In this document: one piece after another, positions 24,952-33,012 of the stretch
How the letters are laid out: each line of letters opens with the position of its first letter
How positions within the stretch are numbered: position 1 is the first letter of the stretch
Source of the DNA: an uncultured Pseudomonadota bacterium
Lineage (GTDB): Bacteria; Pseudomonadota; Gammaproteobacteria; Steroidobacterales; Steroidobacteraceae
DNA: 64,000 nucleotides
Assembly: GCA_903879335.1 (NCBI GenBank)
Contig: CAIRLC010000031.1
Span: 1 to 64,000, forward strand
Direction of reading: 5' to 3'
Notes under the pieces: model-generated
Seen by the model: only the letters and a program-made list of their open reading frames with translations
Database searches by the model: none
What the model was told of the DNA's origin: nothing
Translations under genes and position numbers: made by a program

Positions 24952-24980
24952 GATGTCAACCACTTGAAGGGATGTGACAC

Positions 24981-25676
24981 ATGACCGCACGTCGAATTTT
25001 GATCGTTGAAGACGAAAAGCCGATCCGCGATATGATCGCTTTCGGTCTGCGGCGTGCAGGATTTGACGTCACCGAAGCCGAGGATACCCGGGCGGCTCGT
25101 ACCGCGATTGCGGACGCCCGTCCGGATCTGATTTTGGTTGATTGGATGCTGCCCGATGCCAGTGGTCTCGAACTCACCCGCGCGATCAAGAAGGACAAGG
25201 ACACCAAAGAGGTGCCGGTCATCATGCTTACCGCCCGGGCCGAGGAGCAGGATAAAGTGGCGGGGCTGGAGGGAGGCGCAGATGACTACGTCACCAAGCC
25301 GTTCTCACCGCGCGAGTTACTGGCCCGCATTAACGCTGTGCTGCGTCGCTCATCGACGGTCAGCACTGAGGAAGTCATTGACGCGGGCCAACTGCGCTTG
25401 GATGCCGCCGGTCACCGGGTGCTGTGTGGTGAGGCCACGGTTGCGCTCGGACCGACCGAATACCGGCTGTTGTCATTTTTCATCACTCACGCCGAACGGG
25501 TCTATACGCGCAGTCAGTTGTTGGACCGCGTTTGGGGTGGCAATGTCTATGTGGAAGAGCGCACGGTGGATGTGCATATCCGCCGCCTGCGTAAAGCCTT
25601 GGAGGCATTTGGCTGCGACGCTTATGTTCAGACTGTTCGCGGCTCCGGGTATCGATTCTCGACCCGTTCACTCTAA
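24981..25676 (+). CDS. phoB: Phosphate regulon response regulator PhoB
   Basis: A 231-residue OmpR-type regulator. The receiver (1-120) has phospho-acceptor Asp in [13 protein letters not shown], and [10 protein letters not shown] is present. The winged-helix effector (~130-230) contains [30 protein letters not shown] and [14 protein letters not shown], typical of PhoB. Phosphorylated by PhoR in low phosphate, it binds Pho boxes and recruits sigma-70 polymerase. A good candidate Pho box lies upstream. The neighbours phoR, pstS, phoU and pstCAB settle the assignment. Confidence 0.96.
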   Translation: MTARRILIVEDEKPIRDMIAFGLRRAGFDVTEAEDTRAARTAIADARPDLILVDWMLPDASGLELTRAIKKDKDTKEVPVIMLTARAEEQDKVAGLEGGADDYVTKPFSPRELLARINAVLRRSSTVSTEEVIDAGQLRLDAAGHRVLCGEATVALGPTEYRLLSFFITHAERVYTRSQLLDRVWGGNVYVEERTVDVHIRRLRKALEAFGCDAYVQTVRGSGYRFSTRSL

Positions 25677-25694
25677 GGCGATAGGTTTGAGCGC

Positions 25695-26993
25695 GTGACC
25701 ACTGCCGTCTGGAAGTCCGCGCTGCCGAGGTTGCTGACGGTTATTCTGATCGCCCTGCTGGTCGGCTTGGCGACCGGCTATGCCGCCGTGGCAATCGGCG
25801 TGGCGTTGGCCGGCACACTGGGCCTTAACTACTACCGCCTGCATTTACTGGAGCAATGGCTGCGACATCGTCGCCAGCTCGATCCGCCCGATTTATCGGG
25901 TCCTTGGGGCGATGTCGTCGCGCTGATTGTCCGCATCTATCAGCGTAAGAAGTACCACAAGAAGCGGATGTTGGAGGTGGTACGAGAGTTCAGGGAACTC
26001 ACCTCTGCCTTGCCGGACGGCATTGTGGTGTTGACCGGCGATCGGGTGATTCAGTGGTTTAACCCGCGCGCGGGCCGAATGTTAGGGTTGCGGCGCAAGG
26101 TCGATTTCGGTCATCGGATCGATAACTTGGTGCGCAATCCTGATTTTCAAAATTACCTCGATAAAGGCGATTACTCCTATCCGGTCGTGATTCGGAAGTT
26201 GACCAGCACGGACGTGCATTTGTCGCTGCAAATGGTCGACTACGGAAAGGGGCAGAAGTTACTGGCCGTGCGCGATGTGAGTCGCGAGATCTTGGTCGAA
26301 GCGATGCGCAAGGATTTCGTTGCGAACGCATCTCATGAATTACGCTCGCCACTGACGGTCATCGTCGGATATGTGGATACGCTGGCCGATGATCCGCTCT
26401 TGGATTCTGATGTGCGACTCGCGTTGCAGGAAATGCGACGTCAGTCGGCGCGGATGCAGGCTGTGGTGGACGATCTCATCGAATTGTCTCGTCTCGAGTC
26501 CGGCGCGTCCGAAGCGCCTTACGTCTTTGTGGACGTGGCAGGCTTACTCAGTCTCATGAAGCGCGATGTGTTGGCTAGACCTCAGCGGACTTGTGAATTT
26601 ATCTATGAGGAGGAGTCGGAAGAGGGGCTCTTGGGCGCCGAATCTGAGCTGCACTCCATCTTCTCCAACTTGATTGGTAATGCGATCAAGTACACGCCAG
26701 CGATCGGTGGTCGCGTGATCGCTCGTTGGTGGACCGACGCGACGGGCGGACATTTCTCCGTGTCGGATTCGGGCGTTGGGATCGCGCCGGAGCACATTCC
26801 ACGACTCACCGAACGTTTCTACCGAGTGGATCCTGGTCGCTCAAGAGACTCTGGCGGTTCGGGTCTTGGGCTGTCGATCGTGAAGCATGCGCTACAGCGT
26901 CACGGCGGCACTTTGCATATTGAAAGCACGGAAGGAGTGGGCAGTCGCTTTCAGTGTGATTTCCCTGAGTCCCGCTTGGCCCGACGAGGCTGA
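25695..26993 (+). CDS. phoR: Phosphate regulon sensor kinase PhoR
   Basis: A 432-residue inner-membrane kinase with the PhoR layout. Two N-terminal TM helices (~13-47) have almost no periplasmic loop. A short charged linker, a PAS domain (~95-190, VREFRELTSALPDGIVVL), HisKA (FVANASHELRSPLTVIVGYVDTL, with the phospho-histidine) and HATPase (NLIGNAIKYTP, DSGVGIAPEHI, GSGLGLSIVKHAL) follow. It begins at GTG 25695, 18 nt after phoB. It controls PhoB according to signals relayed from PstSCAB through PhoU. Confidence 0.95.
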   Translation: MTTAVWKSALPRLLTVILIALLVGLATGYAAVAIGVALAGTLGLNYYRLHLLEQWLRHRRQLDPPDLSGPWGDVVALIVRIYQRKKYHKKRMLEVVREFRELTSALPDGIVVLTGDRVIQWFNPRAGRMLGLRRKVDFGHRIDNLVRNPDFQNYLDKGDYSYPVVIRKLTSTDVHLSLQMVDYGKGQKLLAVRDVSREILVEAMRKDFVANASHELRSPLTVIVGYVDTLADDPLLDSDVRLALQEMRRQSARMQAVVDDLIELSRLESGASEAPYVFVDVAGLLSLMKRDVLARPQRTCEFIYEEESEEGLLGAESELHSIFSNLIGNAIKYTPAIGGRVIARWWTDATGGHFSVSDSGVGIAPEHIPRLTERFYRVDPGRSRDSGGSGLGLSIVKHALQRHGGTLHIESTEGVGSRFQCDFPESRLARRG

Positions 26994-27016
26994 TGTCCGT
27001 CCTTCGCGTAAGAAAT

Positions 27017-27061
27017 CTGAAGCATTAGCGTCATAGTCGTGTCAACCCGGCACGGCAGCAT
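27017..27061 (+). promoter_or_regulatory. Candidate tandem PhoB boxes upstream of plcP
   Basis: Three 7-mers with 4-nt spacers: CTGAAGC-ATTA-GCGTCAT-AGTC-GTGTCAA (27017-27045). The second and third end in GTCA(T/A), like the PhoB half-site. Exactly 10 nt later is CAGCAT (27056-27061), a weak -10. The register is the same as at phoB, pstS and pstC, which supports PhoB control, though the -10 is poor and plcP could also be reached from phoR. Confidence 0.45.
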
Positions 27062-27092
27062 AGGTCATCCAAGCTGCTCGAAAGAGGACACG

Positions 27093-27920
27093 ATGACACG
27101 CAGAGCTTCTCCTAAGGGTCGCGTACGTACGGTTTTTATTTCCGACGTTCACTTGGGCTTTCGCGGTTGCCAAGCAGAACTGCTCCTCGATTTCCTTCGT
27201 GGGGTAGATACAGAAAAATTAGTGCTGGTTGGCGACATTGTCGATTTATGGAGCTTGAAGCGTAGTTTTTTCTGGCCCTCCCAGCACCAAGAGGTTTTGC
27301 GTGAGATTTTGCGCATGGCTCGCAGCGGGATTGAGGTGATCTACGTGCCTGGGAACCACGATGAGGGTTTTCGAGAACTCTGTGGCGGTCGCCTTGAAGG
27401 CATTGATATCCGTCGTGACTTTATCCACGAAACGGCGAACGGCCAGCGCTACTTGGTGGTGCATGGCGATGAGTTCGATGGCAACGTTAAATTTGCCGGC
27501 TGGTTGAAGTGGATTGGCGAGCACCTCTACGATTTTATCCTCTGGCTCAGCCGCTCGGTCCAAGACATCAGGCATCGGTTCGGCTACGGCTATTGGTCGT
27601 TATCAAATTGGATCAAAGACCAAGTGCCGGATGCCCGCCGCTACATCAGCCGCTTCGAGCACGCGGCGGCTACGGCCGCGCTGCGTCACGGCCTCGATGG
27701 TGTGATTTGCGGTCATATCCACCACCCCGGTATTCGTGAAGTGGATGGCGTACGCTATTGCAACGACGGCGACTGGGTGGAGAATTGCTCCATGCTGTAT
27801 GAGGATCAGGCCGGTCAACTGCACGTTGGATTTCATCATTCAGCGGCAGACAGCGGTCTGCGCCCGGAAGAGGGAGCGATCAAAGCGGTCGAAGCGATGG
27901 CCTATGACGAGGCGGCCTAA
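27093..27920 (+). CDS. plcP: PlcP-type phospholipase C (calcineurin-like metallophosphoesterase)
   Basis: A 275-residue binuclear metallophosphoesterase. The metal ligands are in SDVHLG, VGDIVDLW, PGNHDE, VHGDEFD and CGHIHHPGI, followed by NDGDWVENCS. This arrangement, with the GYWSLSNWIKDQV block, is that of the family often annotated as UDP-2,3-diacylglucosamine diphosphatase-like. Its studied members (PlcP) cut phospholipids to diacylglycerol in phosphate starvation. It has a good ribosome site (AAAGAGGA) before ATG 27093. A glycosyltransferase gene follows after 5 nt and the pair lies between phoR and pstS, which favours lipid remodelling over lipid A synthesis. No biochemical proof can come from sequence. 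Confidence 0.8.
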   Translation: MTRRASPKGRVRTVFISDVHLGFRGCQAELLLDFLRGVDTEKLVLVGDIVDLWSLKRSFFWPSQHQEVLREILRMARSGIEVIYVPGNHDEGFRELCGGRLEGIDIRRDFIHETANGQRYLVVHGDEFDGNVKFAGWLKWIGEHLYDFILWLSRSVQDIRHRFGYGYWSLSNWIKDQVPDARRYISRFEHAAATAALRHGLDGVICGHIHHPGIREVDGVRYCNDGDWVENCSMLYEDQAGQLHVGFHHSAADSGLRPEEGAIKAVEAMAYDEAA

Positions 27921-27925
27921 GCGTT

Positions 27926-29005
27926 ATGCGTATCGCGATTGTCACCGATGCTTGGAGTCCACAGACGAACGGGGTGGTCACCACCTTGCAACGGACGGTC
28001 GCTGATCTCAAATCCTTTGGTCACGACGTCCGGGTGCTGAACCCGCATGGTTCTTGGACCATGCCATGCCCGACTTATCCTGAGATCCGCTTGGCGCCTT
28101 TCGCCAGGTCGCGCGTGAGGCAGTTCTTAGATGAGTTTTCCCCCGAGGCCCTGCATATCGCGACAGAAGGTCCGCTCGGGGTCTGGGCTAGGGCCTACGC
28201 GGTTGGTCGAGGCAGATCGTTTACCACCTCGTATCACACGCAGTTTCCTCAGTATATCCGGGCTCGATTGCCGATCCCGGAAGCTGTGACCTACGCGTAC
28301 CTGCGCTGTTTCCACTCGCGCGCGACGCGTGTCATGGTGGGGACTGAGGAAATGCGGCGCGATCTACGCTTGCACGGATTTAGGCGAGTGGTACCTTGGA
28401 CTCGTGGGGTCGACACCACGCTCTTTCATCCGTCGTCCACGCCTGAGACCCGCGCAGTCCCCGAGTTGCTTTACGTAGGCCGGGTTTCGGTCGAAAAGAG
28501 TGTTGAGGACTTCTGCCGCCTTGATGTGCCGTCTCGCAAAGTAGTGGTGGGGGATGGGCCCGATCTCGTGATGCTGCGGCGGCGCTACCCGGAGGTCCAG
28601 TTTCGTGGCTATCTGTACGGCGAAGCACTGGCTGCCGCGTATCGGTCGGCGGACTGCTTTGTATTCGCCAGTCGCACGGACACCTTTGGTCTCGTGATGC
28701 TTGAGGCCATGGCCAGTGGAGTGCCGGTCGCCGCTTATCCAGTCACCGGACCGCTCGATGTGGTGCAACACGGCGTGAGTGGGTGGTTGGATCATGACCT
28801 GCGGGCGGCCGTATTGGGGGCCCTCACCTTGGATCGGACGGCTTGTCGGCGCCAAGCGCTGGAGTACAGTTGGGAACGTGCGTCTCGCCAATTTGAGTCC
28901 AATCTGGTCGAGTTCCGCACCTTGCCCGCGCGACGTGCAGCAAGGCGCCAAATGGCGGCAAAGTTGCGGCCAAATCAACGCCGCTCACCAACCGGTCAGA
29001 TGTAA
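27926..29005 (+). CDS. GT4 glycosyltransferase, probable diacylglycerol glycosyltransferase (Agt)
   Basis: A 359-residue GT-B fold family 4 glycosyltransferase. TDAWSPQTNGVVTTLQ at the N-terminus, TSYHTQFPQYI, LLYVGRVSVEKSVEDF (nucleotide-sugar domain) and FVFASRTDTFGLVMLEAMASGVPVAA (E-x7-E region) match the MgtA/Agt group. Agt enzymes add glucose or glucuronate to diacylglycerol released by PlcP, giving phosphorus-free glycolipids. It is 5 nt after plcP and upstream of pstS. Alternative substrates, such as mannosyl lipids or LPS, remain possible because sugar specificity is not readable here. Confidence 0.75.
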   Translation: MRIAIVTDAWSPQTNGVVTTLQRTVADLKSFGHDVRVLNPHGSWTMPCPTYPEIRLAPFARSRVRQFLDEFSPEALHIATEGPLGVWARAYAVGRGRSFTTSYHTQFPQYIRARLPIPEAVTYAYLRCFHSRATRVMVGTEEMRRDLRLHGFRRVVPWTRGVDTTLFHPSSTPETRAVPELLYVGRVSVEKSVEDFCRLDVPSRKVVVGDGPDLVMLRRRYPEVQFRGYLYGEALAAAYRSADCFVFASRTDTFGLVMLEAMASGVPVAAYPVTGPLDVVQHGVSGWLDHDLRAAVLGALTLDRTACRRQALEYSWERASRQFESNLVEFRTLPARRAARRQMAAKLRPNQRRSPTGQM

Positions 29006-29053
29006 GTTACTGATAGTTATAAATATAAAATAATTCTTACAATCGCCGGTATT

Positions 29054-29087
29054 TTGAAAGATAACTGTAACAATCTGGTTTCATACT
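29054..29087 (+). promoter_or_regulatory. PhoB box and -10 upstream of pstS
   Basis: TTGAAAG-ATAA-CTGTAAC (29054-29071) has the 7-4-7 form with a good A/T spacer. After 10 nt follows CATACT (29082-29087), a 4/6 -10. The site closely resembles the one before pstC (both TGAAA...TGTAACA). The region 29006-29053 is AT-rich and otherwise empty. Confidence 0.6.
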
Positions 29088-29149
29088 GATTTTAGGTAGG
29101 TTGACGATCCCTTTTCGTCTCACTCAACCCCGAATTATTGGAGATCACT

Positions 29150-30199
29150 GTGCTTAAGCGCTCAATTCTTGCTCTTTCCTTGGTTGGTCTGTCGGTATCC
29201 AGCGTATCGCTGGCCGATGGTGGCCGTGATTACGTGGCCTTGGCCGGCTCGTCCACGGTATTTCCGTTCGCGTCGGCGGTGGCCGAGCACTTCGGTAAGG
29301 CGAATCCCAAGTTCAAGACCCCTAAAGTGGAAAGCACGGGCACCGGTGGCGGTATCAAGCTGTTCTGCGGCGGCGTTGGCGTCCAGTACCCGGACATCGC
29401 CAATGCGTCGCGCCGCATCAAGGCCGGCGAGTTAGAGACCTGTGCTTCGAACGGCGTGAAAGACGTCGTTGAAGTGAAGATCGGCTACGACGGCATCACC
29501 ATCGCCACGAAGAAGGGCGCGCCAGCCTTCAAGCTGACCCGCAAAGAATTGTACTTGGCGCTGGCCAAGCAGGTTCCAGACCCGCGTGATTCCAACAATC
29601 TGATCACGAATCCGTACAAGACCTGGAAGCAGGTCGATGCGTCTCTGCCGGATCTCCCAATCCAGGTCTTCGGTCCTGGTCCAAACCACGGCACCCGTGA
29701 CGCCTTTGCGGAACTCGTGTTGACCAATGGCTGCGAGTCCTACGCCTGGATCAAAGCCCTCAAGGAAGTGGACGATAGGCGCTTTGCCAAGGTCTGCACG
29801 CAGGTTCGCGAAGACGGCGCTTGGACCGACGTCTCGGAAGATTACGCCTTGGTTCTCAGCAAGTTGCAGTCCAACCCGACGGCGGTCGCCGTGTTCACGT
29901 TCTCCTACCTCGATCAAAACGGCGACAAGATTTCTGCCGCCACGGTTGAAGGCAAGGCGCCCACTTTTGCGACGATCGCGGATGGCTCCTACCCACTTTC
30001 GCGTCCTCTGTACTTCTATGTGAAGAAGGCGCACGTTGGCGTGATCCCGGGCATCACGGAGTTTGTTGCTGAATTCCTTAGCGACAAGGCCATGGGTGCT
30101 GATGGTTACCTCGCCGAGCGTGGCTTGATCACGATGAAGCCATCTGAGTTGGCCAAATCGCGTAAGGATGCGAACGATCTGCGAGCTGTCCGCCTCTAA
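29150..30199 (+). CDS. pstS: Phosphate-binding periplasmic protein PstS
   Basis: A 349-residue solute-binding protein of the high-affinity phosphate ABC transporter. A signal peptide (to ~22, cleavage after SLA) is followed by AGSSTVFPFASAVAEHF (phosphate-binding loop), ESTGTGGGIKLFC and GPNHGTRDAFAELVL. Several cysteines (CGG, ETC, GCES, VCT) suggest disulphides, which fits the nearby dsbB. I start at GTG 29150, 6 nt after GGAG; a TTG at 29138 is less likely. It has its own Pho box and a strong terminator, so it forms a single-gene unit apart from pstCAB. Confidence 0.94.
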   Translation: MLKRSILALSLVGLSVSSVSLADGGRDYVALAGSSTVFPFASAVAEHFGKANPKFKTPKVESTGTGGGIKLFCGGVGVQYPDIANASRRIKAGELETCASNGVKDVVEVKIGYDGITIATKKGAPAFKLTRKELYLALAKQVPDPRDSNNLITNPYKTWKQVDASLPDLPIQVFGPGPNHGTRDAFAELVLTNGCESYAWIKALKEVDDRRFAKVCTQVREDGAWTDVSEDYALVLSKLQSNPTAVAVFTFSYLDQNGDKISAATVEGKAPTFATIADGSYPLSRPLYFYVKKAHVGVIPGITEFVAEFLSDKAMGADGYLAERGLITMKPSELAKSRKDANDLRAVRL

Positions 30200-30225
30200 A
30201 ATAGGCATGGACTGAGCGGATATGG

Positions 30226-30262
30226 CGCCGGGGCGGCTCACGAGCTACCCCGGCGTTTTTTT
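30226..30262 (+). terminator. Rho-independent terminator after pstS
   Basis: GCCGGGG (30227-30233) pairs with CCCCGGC (30248-30254), with a 14-nt loop, followed by G and a run of seven T. It lies 27 nt after the pstS stop. Confidence 0.88.
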
Positions 30263-30345
30263 GATGAGGTCTGTCGCTGCGCTTCGCCGAAACATGATCG
30301 CGGTCAGGGCCACGCCAAAGCCATTGAGACGAACATTGCACGTTG

Positions 30346-30366
30346 AACCGCAGCGCTGCTGCGGTT
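30346..30366 (+). promoter_or_regulatory. Perfect inverted repeat in the phoU leader
   Basis: AACCGCAGC (30346-30354), a 3-nt loop GCT and GCTGCGGTT (30358-30366) form a 9-bp hairpin 30 nt before the phoU start. No T-run follows, so it is not a standard terminator. It may be a protein site or an RNA structure in the leader. Confidence 0.45.
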
Positions 30367-30395
30367 ATAAGTTGTAGGACTCTTGGAGGATCGCC

Positions 30396-31118
30396 ATGGA
30401 CGCTAATACACTCGGCCCGCACATTTCGCGCCGGTTCAACGAGGATCTCGAGAAGCTGCGCACACACGTGCTGCAAATGGGCGGACTCGTCGAGCAGCAG
30501 ATGTCTGACGCCGTTGTGGCGCTCGTTGACGGCAATGGTGCGCTCGCGGACGAAGTGAGCCGCAATGACCATCGTGTCAACGCGATGGAAGTGGCTATTG
30601 ACGAGGAATGCAGTCGTATCTTGGCCACCCGTGCCCCGGCGGCCTCCGACCTGCGCTTGATTGTTGCGATTATCAAGACCATTACCGATCTCGAGCGCAT
30701 TGGCGATGAGGCGGAGAAGGTGGGCTATATCGCGGCGCGCCTGGCGTTGATGGAGCGGCCTGTGGGGCGATATCGGGAAATTAAAAACCTGGGCCGTCTG
30801 GTGCACCAAATGTTGCATTCGGCTCTGGATGCGTTCGCCCGCCTTGATGCCGAAGCTGCGCTCAACATCGTCCAAGATGATCGAATCATCGATGAAGAGT
30901 ACGACGCGATCCAACGCCAGTGCATCACCTTCATGATGGAAGATCCCCGTACGATCACACGGTCAATTGAGGTCCTCTGGGTCTCACGCGCGCTTGAGCG
31001 AATTGGCGATCACGCAAAAAATATCTGCGAATACGTGGTCTTCATGGTGCACGGCAAGGATATCCGGCATACGGCGCAAACCGATTCCAAGCGCAATAAT
31101 TTGGGCACCGTCCTTTGA
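30396..31118 (+). CDS. phoU: Phosphate signalling protein PhoU
   Basis: A 240-residue all-helical protein made of two PhoU repeats. The first contains the metal-binding VNAMEVAIDEECSRILATRAPAASDLRLI and ITDLERIGDEAEKVG; the second has EEYDAIQRQC and VSRALERIGDHAKNICEYVVFMV. PhoU links the Pst transporter to PhoR and keeps the regulon off in high phosphate. Here it lies after pstS and away from pstCAB. dsbB overlaps its stop. Start ATG 30396 has a GGAGG 8 nt upstream. Confidence 0.95.
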   Translation: MDANTLGPHISRRFNEDLEKLRTHVLQMGGLVEQQMSDAVVALVDGNGALADEVSRNDHRVNAMEVAIDEECSRILATRAPAASDLRLIVAIIKTITDLERIGDEAEKVGYIAARLALMERPVGRYREIKNLGRLVHQMLHSALDAFARLDAEAALNIVQDDRIIDEEYDAIQRQCITFMMEDPRTITRSIEVLWVSRALERIGDHAKNICEYVVFMVHGKDIRHTAQTDSKRNNLGTVL

Positions 31119-31624
31119 TGGCGATCACGCGTCGGATGATCAATGGCGCTGGCCTCGCCGGCGTCATGGCTCTCATGGCTGGCGCCCTGGTCTTTCAGCA
31201 TGTGCTGAAGCTGAATCCATGCAATATGTGCATGCTGCAGCGGGGCGCTACCTTGCTATTGGGCGCCGTATTTCTGGTCGCCCTGGTGCACGATGCAGGA
31301 CGTATCGGTGCACGGATCTATGGTCTACTGATCTTGATCGCAGCCGCCGGATTGGTCGCGTTGTCGGCTCGACATGTCTGGATGCAGATGCAGCCATTGG
31401 GCAGCTTGGCGTCTTGCGGCGCGGACTTCTGGACCATGGTCGACATGTTGCCGCCGTTGGAAGTCGTCAGCCGAATCGTCAATGGCGGTGGCGACTGCCA
31501 GGAAATTGGCTGGTCCTTATTCGGTCTCTCCATCCCGGCTTGGTTGGGGATCGCGGCGTCGCTCCTGGGTGTGGGCGGACTATGGGGTAACTTCCGTTTG
31601 CCGCCGGCTAACGGACGACCTTAA
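31118..31624 (+). CDS. dsbB: Disulphide bond formation protein B
   Basis: A 168-residue inner-membrane quinone reductase that reoxidises periplasmic DsbA. It has four TM helices. The first cysteine pair is in LNPCNMCMLQR after TM1, and the second, periplasmic, pair is in ASCGADF and GGDCQEIGW. Start ATG 31118 overlaps the phoU stop (TGATG), so it is cotranslated with phoU. Being part of a phosphate operon is unusual for dsbB. A link to folding of disulphide-rich phosphate-scavenging proteins is possible. No dsbA is in the window. Confidence 0.92.
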   Translation: MAITRRMINGAGLAGVMALMAGALVFQHVLKLNPCNMCMLQRGATLLLGAVFLVALVHDAGRIGARIYGLLILIAAAGLVALSARHVWMQMQPLGSLASCGADFWTMVDMLPPLEVVSRIVNGGGDCQEIGWSLFGLSIPAWLGIAASLLGVGGLWGNFRLPPANGRP

Positions 31625-31629
31625 TCCGC

Positions 31630-32763
31630 TCACTGTTCCGAGCAAAGGATCTCGATCAGGCGCTGGTAGATGCGCGCGAGTGCGACGACGTCCTCAACCT
31701 TCACGTGCTCATCAATTTTGTGGATTGACGCGTTCACCACACCAATTTCGACAACCTCGGCGCCCATCGGCGCGATGAAGCGACCATCCGAAGTTCCTCC
31801 GGACGTTGAAAGTTGAGGGGTGATACCGGTCACTGACTGAATGGATCGAACCGTCGCCTCGGAGAGGCGACCGGGCGGTGTGTAGAACGGCAGCCCCGAA
31901 ATCTTCCAGTCCAGCGTATAGCGGATGCCGTGGCGATCCAGTATGTCGGTCGTAGCCGCCTGTAGGCTTGCAACGGTTTGCTTTGGGCAAAAGCGGAAGT
32001 TGAACCTGACGTTCAGTTCTCCAGGGATCACGTTGACCCCGGTTCCTGCCTGAATTGTGGCGATTTGGAACGATGTGGGTTGGAAGTGGGCGTTGCCGTC
32101 GTCCCAGTGGTGTGTGCAGAGTTCTGCCAGTGCCGGTGCAAAACGGTGGATCGGGTTGTCCGCCAAATGAGGGTAAGCGATGTGCCCTTGTATGCCGTGC
32201 ACCGTCAAAATCCCGCTCAGCGAGCCACGGCGCCCAATCTTCACCGTATCCCCAAGGGTTTGATCGCTGGTTGGTTCGCCAATGACACACCAGTCAATGC
32301 GTTCGCCGATAGCCATCAGGTGTTCAACGACTTTCTTCGTACCCTCGATTGAGGGGCCTTCCTCATCGCTCGTAATGAGGTAGGCGAGGCGAATGCGGTG
32401 AGCGGGGTTTTGGGTGACGCAGGCTTCTGTCGCAGTGATCATGGCAGCCAGAGCGCTTTTCATATCCGCAGCGCCACGGCCGTATAGGACGCCATCGCGA
32501 ATGGTCGGTTCAAATGGAGGACTCGACCAGGCCTCTAGCGGACCGGAAGGGACGACGTCCGTATGGCCCGCGAAGCAGAGCGTCGGCGCAGTTTTAGGGC
32601 CGCGAGTCGCCCAGAAGTTCTGTACTGGACCAAACGGTAGTCGCTCGATCTCAAAGCCGATTTTGGACAGTCGTGCAATCATCTGAGTCTGGCAGTCAGC
32701 GTCATCCGGGCTCACCGACGCGCGGCGCATCAGATCTAGAGTCAAATCAAGGGTGGTGCTCAT
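31630..32763 (-). CDS. dapE: Succinyl-diaminopimelate desuccinylase
   Basis: A 377-residue M20-family zinc amidase of the succinylase route to lysine and meso-diaminopimelate. FAGHTDVVPSGPLEAW, YGRGAADMKSALAAM and TSDEEGPSIEGT carry the His, Asp and Glu ligands. STSGGTSDGRFIAPMGAEVVEIG is the DapE C-terminal block. The start is ATG 32763 (MSTTLDLTLDLM); 30 upstream codons are not family-like. It is convergent with dsbB (5 nt between stops) and divergent from pstC. Its pathway partners dapD and dapC lie on the same strand beyond pstCAB. Confidence 0.95.
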   Translation of the reverse strand: MSTTLDLTLDLMRRASVSPDDADCQTQMIARLSKIGFEIERLPFGPVQNFWATRGPKTAPTLCFAGHTDVVPSGPLEAWSSPPFEPTIRDGVLYGRGAADMKSALAAMITATEACVTQNPAHRIRLAYLITSDEEGPSIEGTKKVVEHLMAIGERIDWCVIGEPTSDQTLGDTVKIGRRGSLSGILTVHGIQGHIAYPHLADNPIHRFAPALAELCTHHWDDGNAHFQPTSFQIATIQAGTGVNVIPGELNVRFNFRFCPKQTVASLQAATTDILDRHGIRYTLDWKISGLPFYTPPGRLSEATVRSIQSVTGITPQLSTSGGTSDGRFIAPMGAEVVEIGVVNASIHKIDEHVKVEDVVALARIYQRLIEILCSEQ

Positions 32764-32898
32764 ATCGTCTCCCAAAGCGCACGCAGTTATACGGGGCTTG
32801 GCGCGAATCGGCAATCGCCGAGCGCGGCGGTTTGAGTAGCGGCCCAAAGCCACCGGGGGTATAGCTGTAACTAGCTGAAAAAAAAGGAAACTATGCGA

Positions 32899-32932
32899 CT
32901 GAAATAAAAATGTAACATTCGTTGGCGATAAT
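32899..32932 (+). promoter_or_regulatory. PhoB box and -10 upstream of pstCAB
   Basis: CTGAAAT-AAAA-ATGTAAC (32899-32916) has the 7-4-7 form with a perfect A spacer. After 10 nt comes GATAAT (32927-32932), a 5/6 -10. The start of pstC is 80 nt further on. It is the best-formed of the four sites. The rest of the 249-bp gap between dapE and pstC shows nothing else I recognise. Confidence 0.68.
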
Positions 32933-33012
32933 GCGTCGCGCGTGCGTTTAGGCTCCTTTGGACCTCAATATGCACGAGGCTTGCACCACTCAGCTTCAAG
33001 ACTTGGGCAATC

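Noticed and set aside
27093-27920. Reading the metallophosphoesterase as LpxH of lipid A synthesis
   Set aside because: Pho locus context, the paired glycosyltransferase and the GYWSLSNWIK-type blocks fit PlcP better; LpxH cannot be wholly excluded without a tree.
29432-30241. Open frame of 269 codons opposite pstS
   Set aside because: A shadow of pstS; it also reads across the terminator region.
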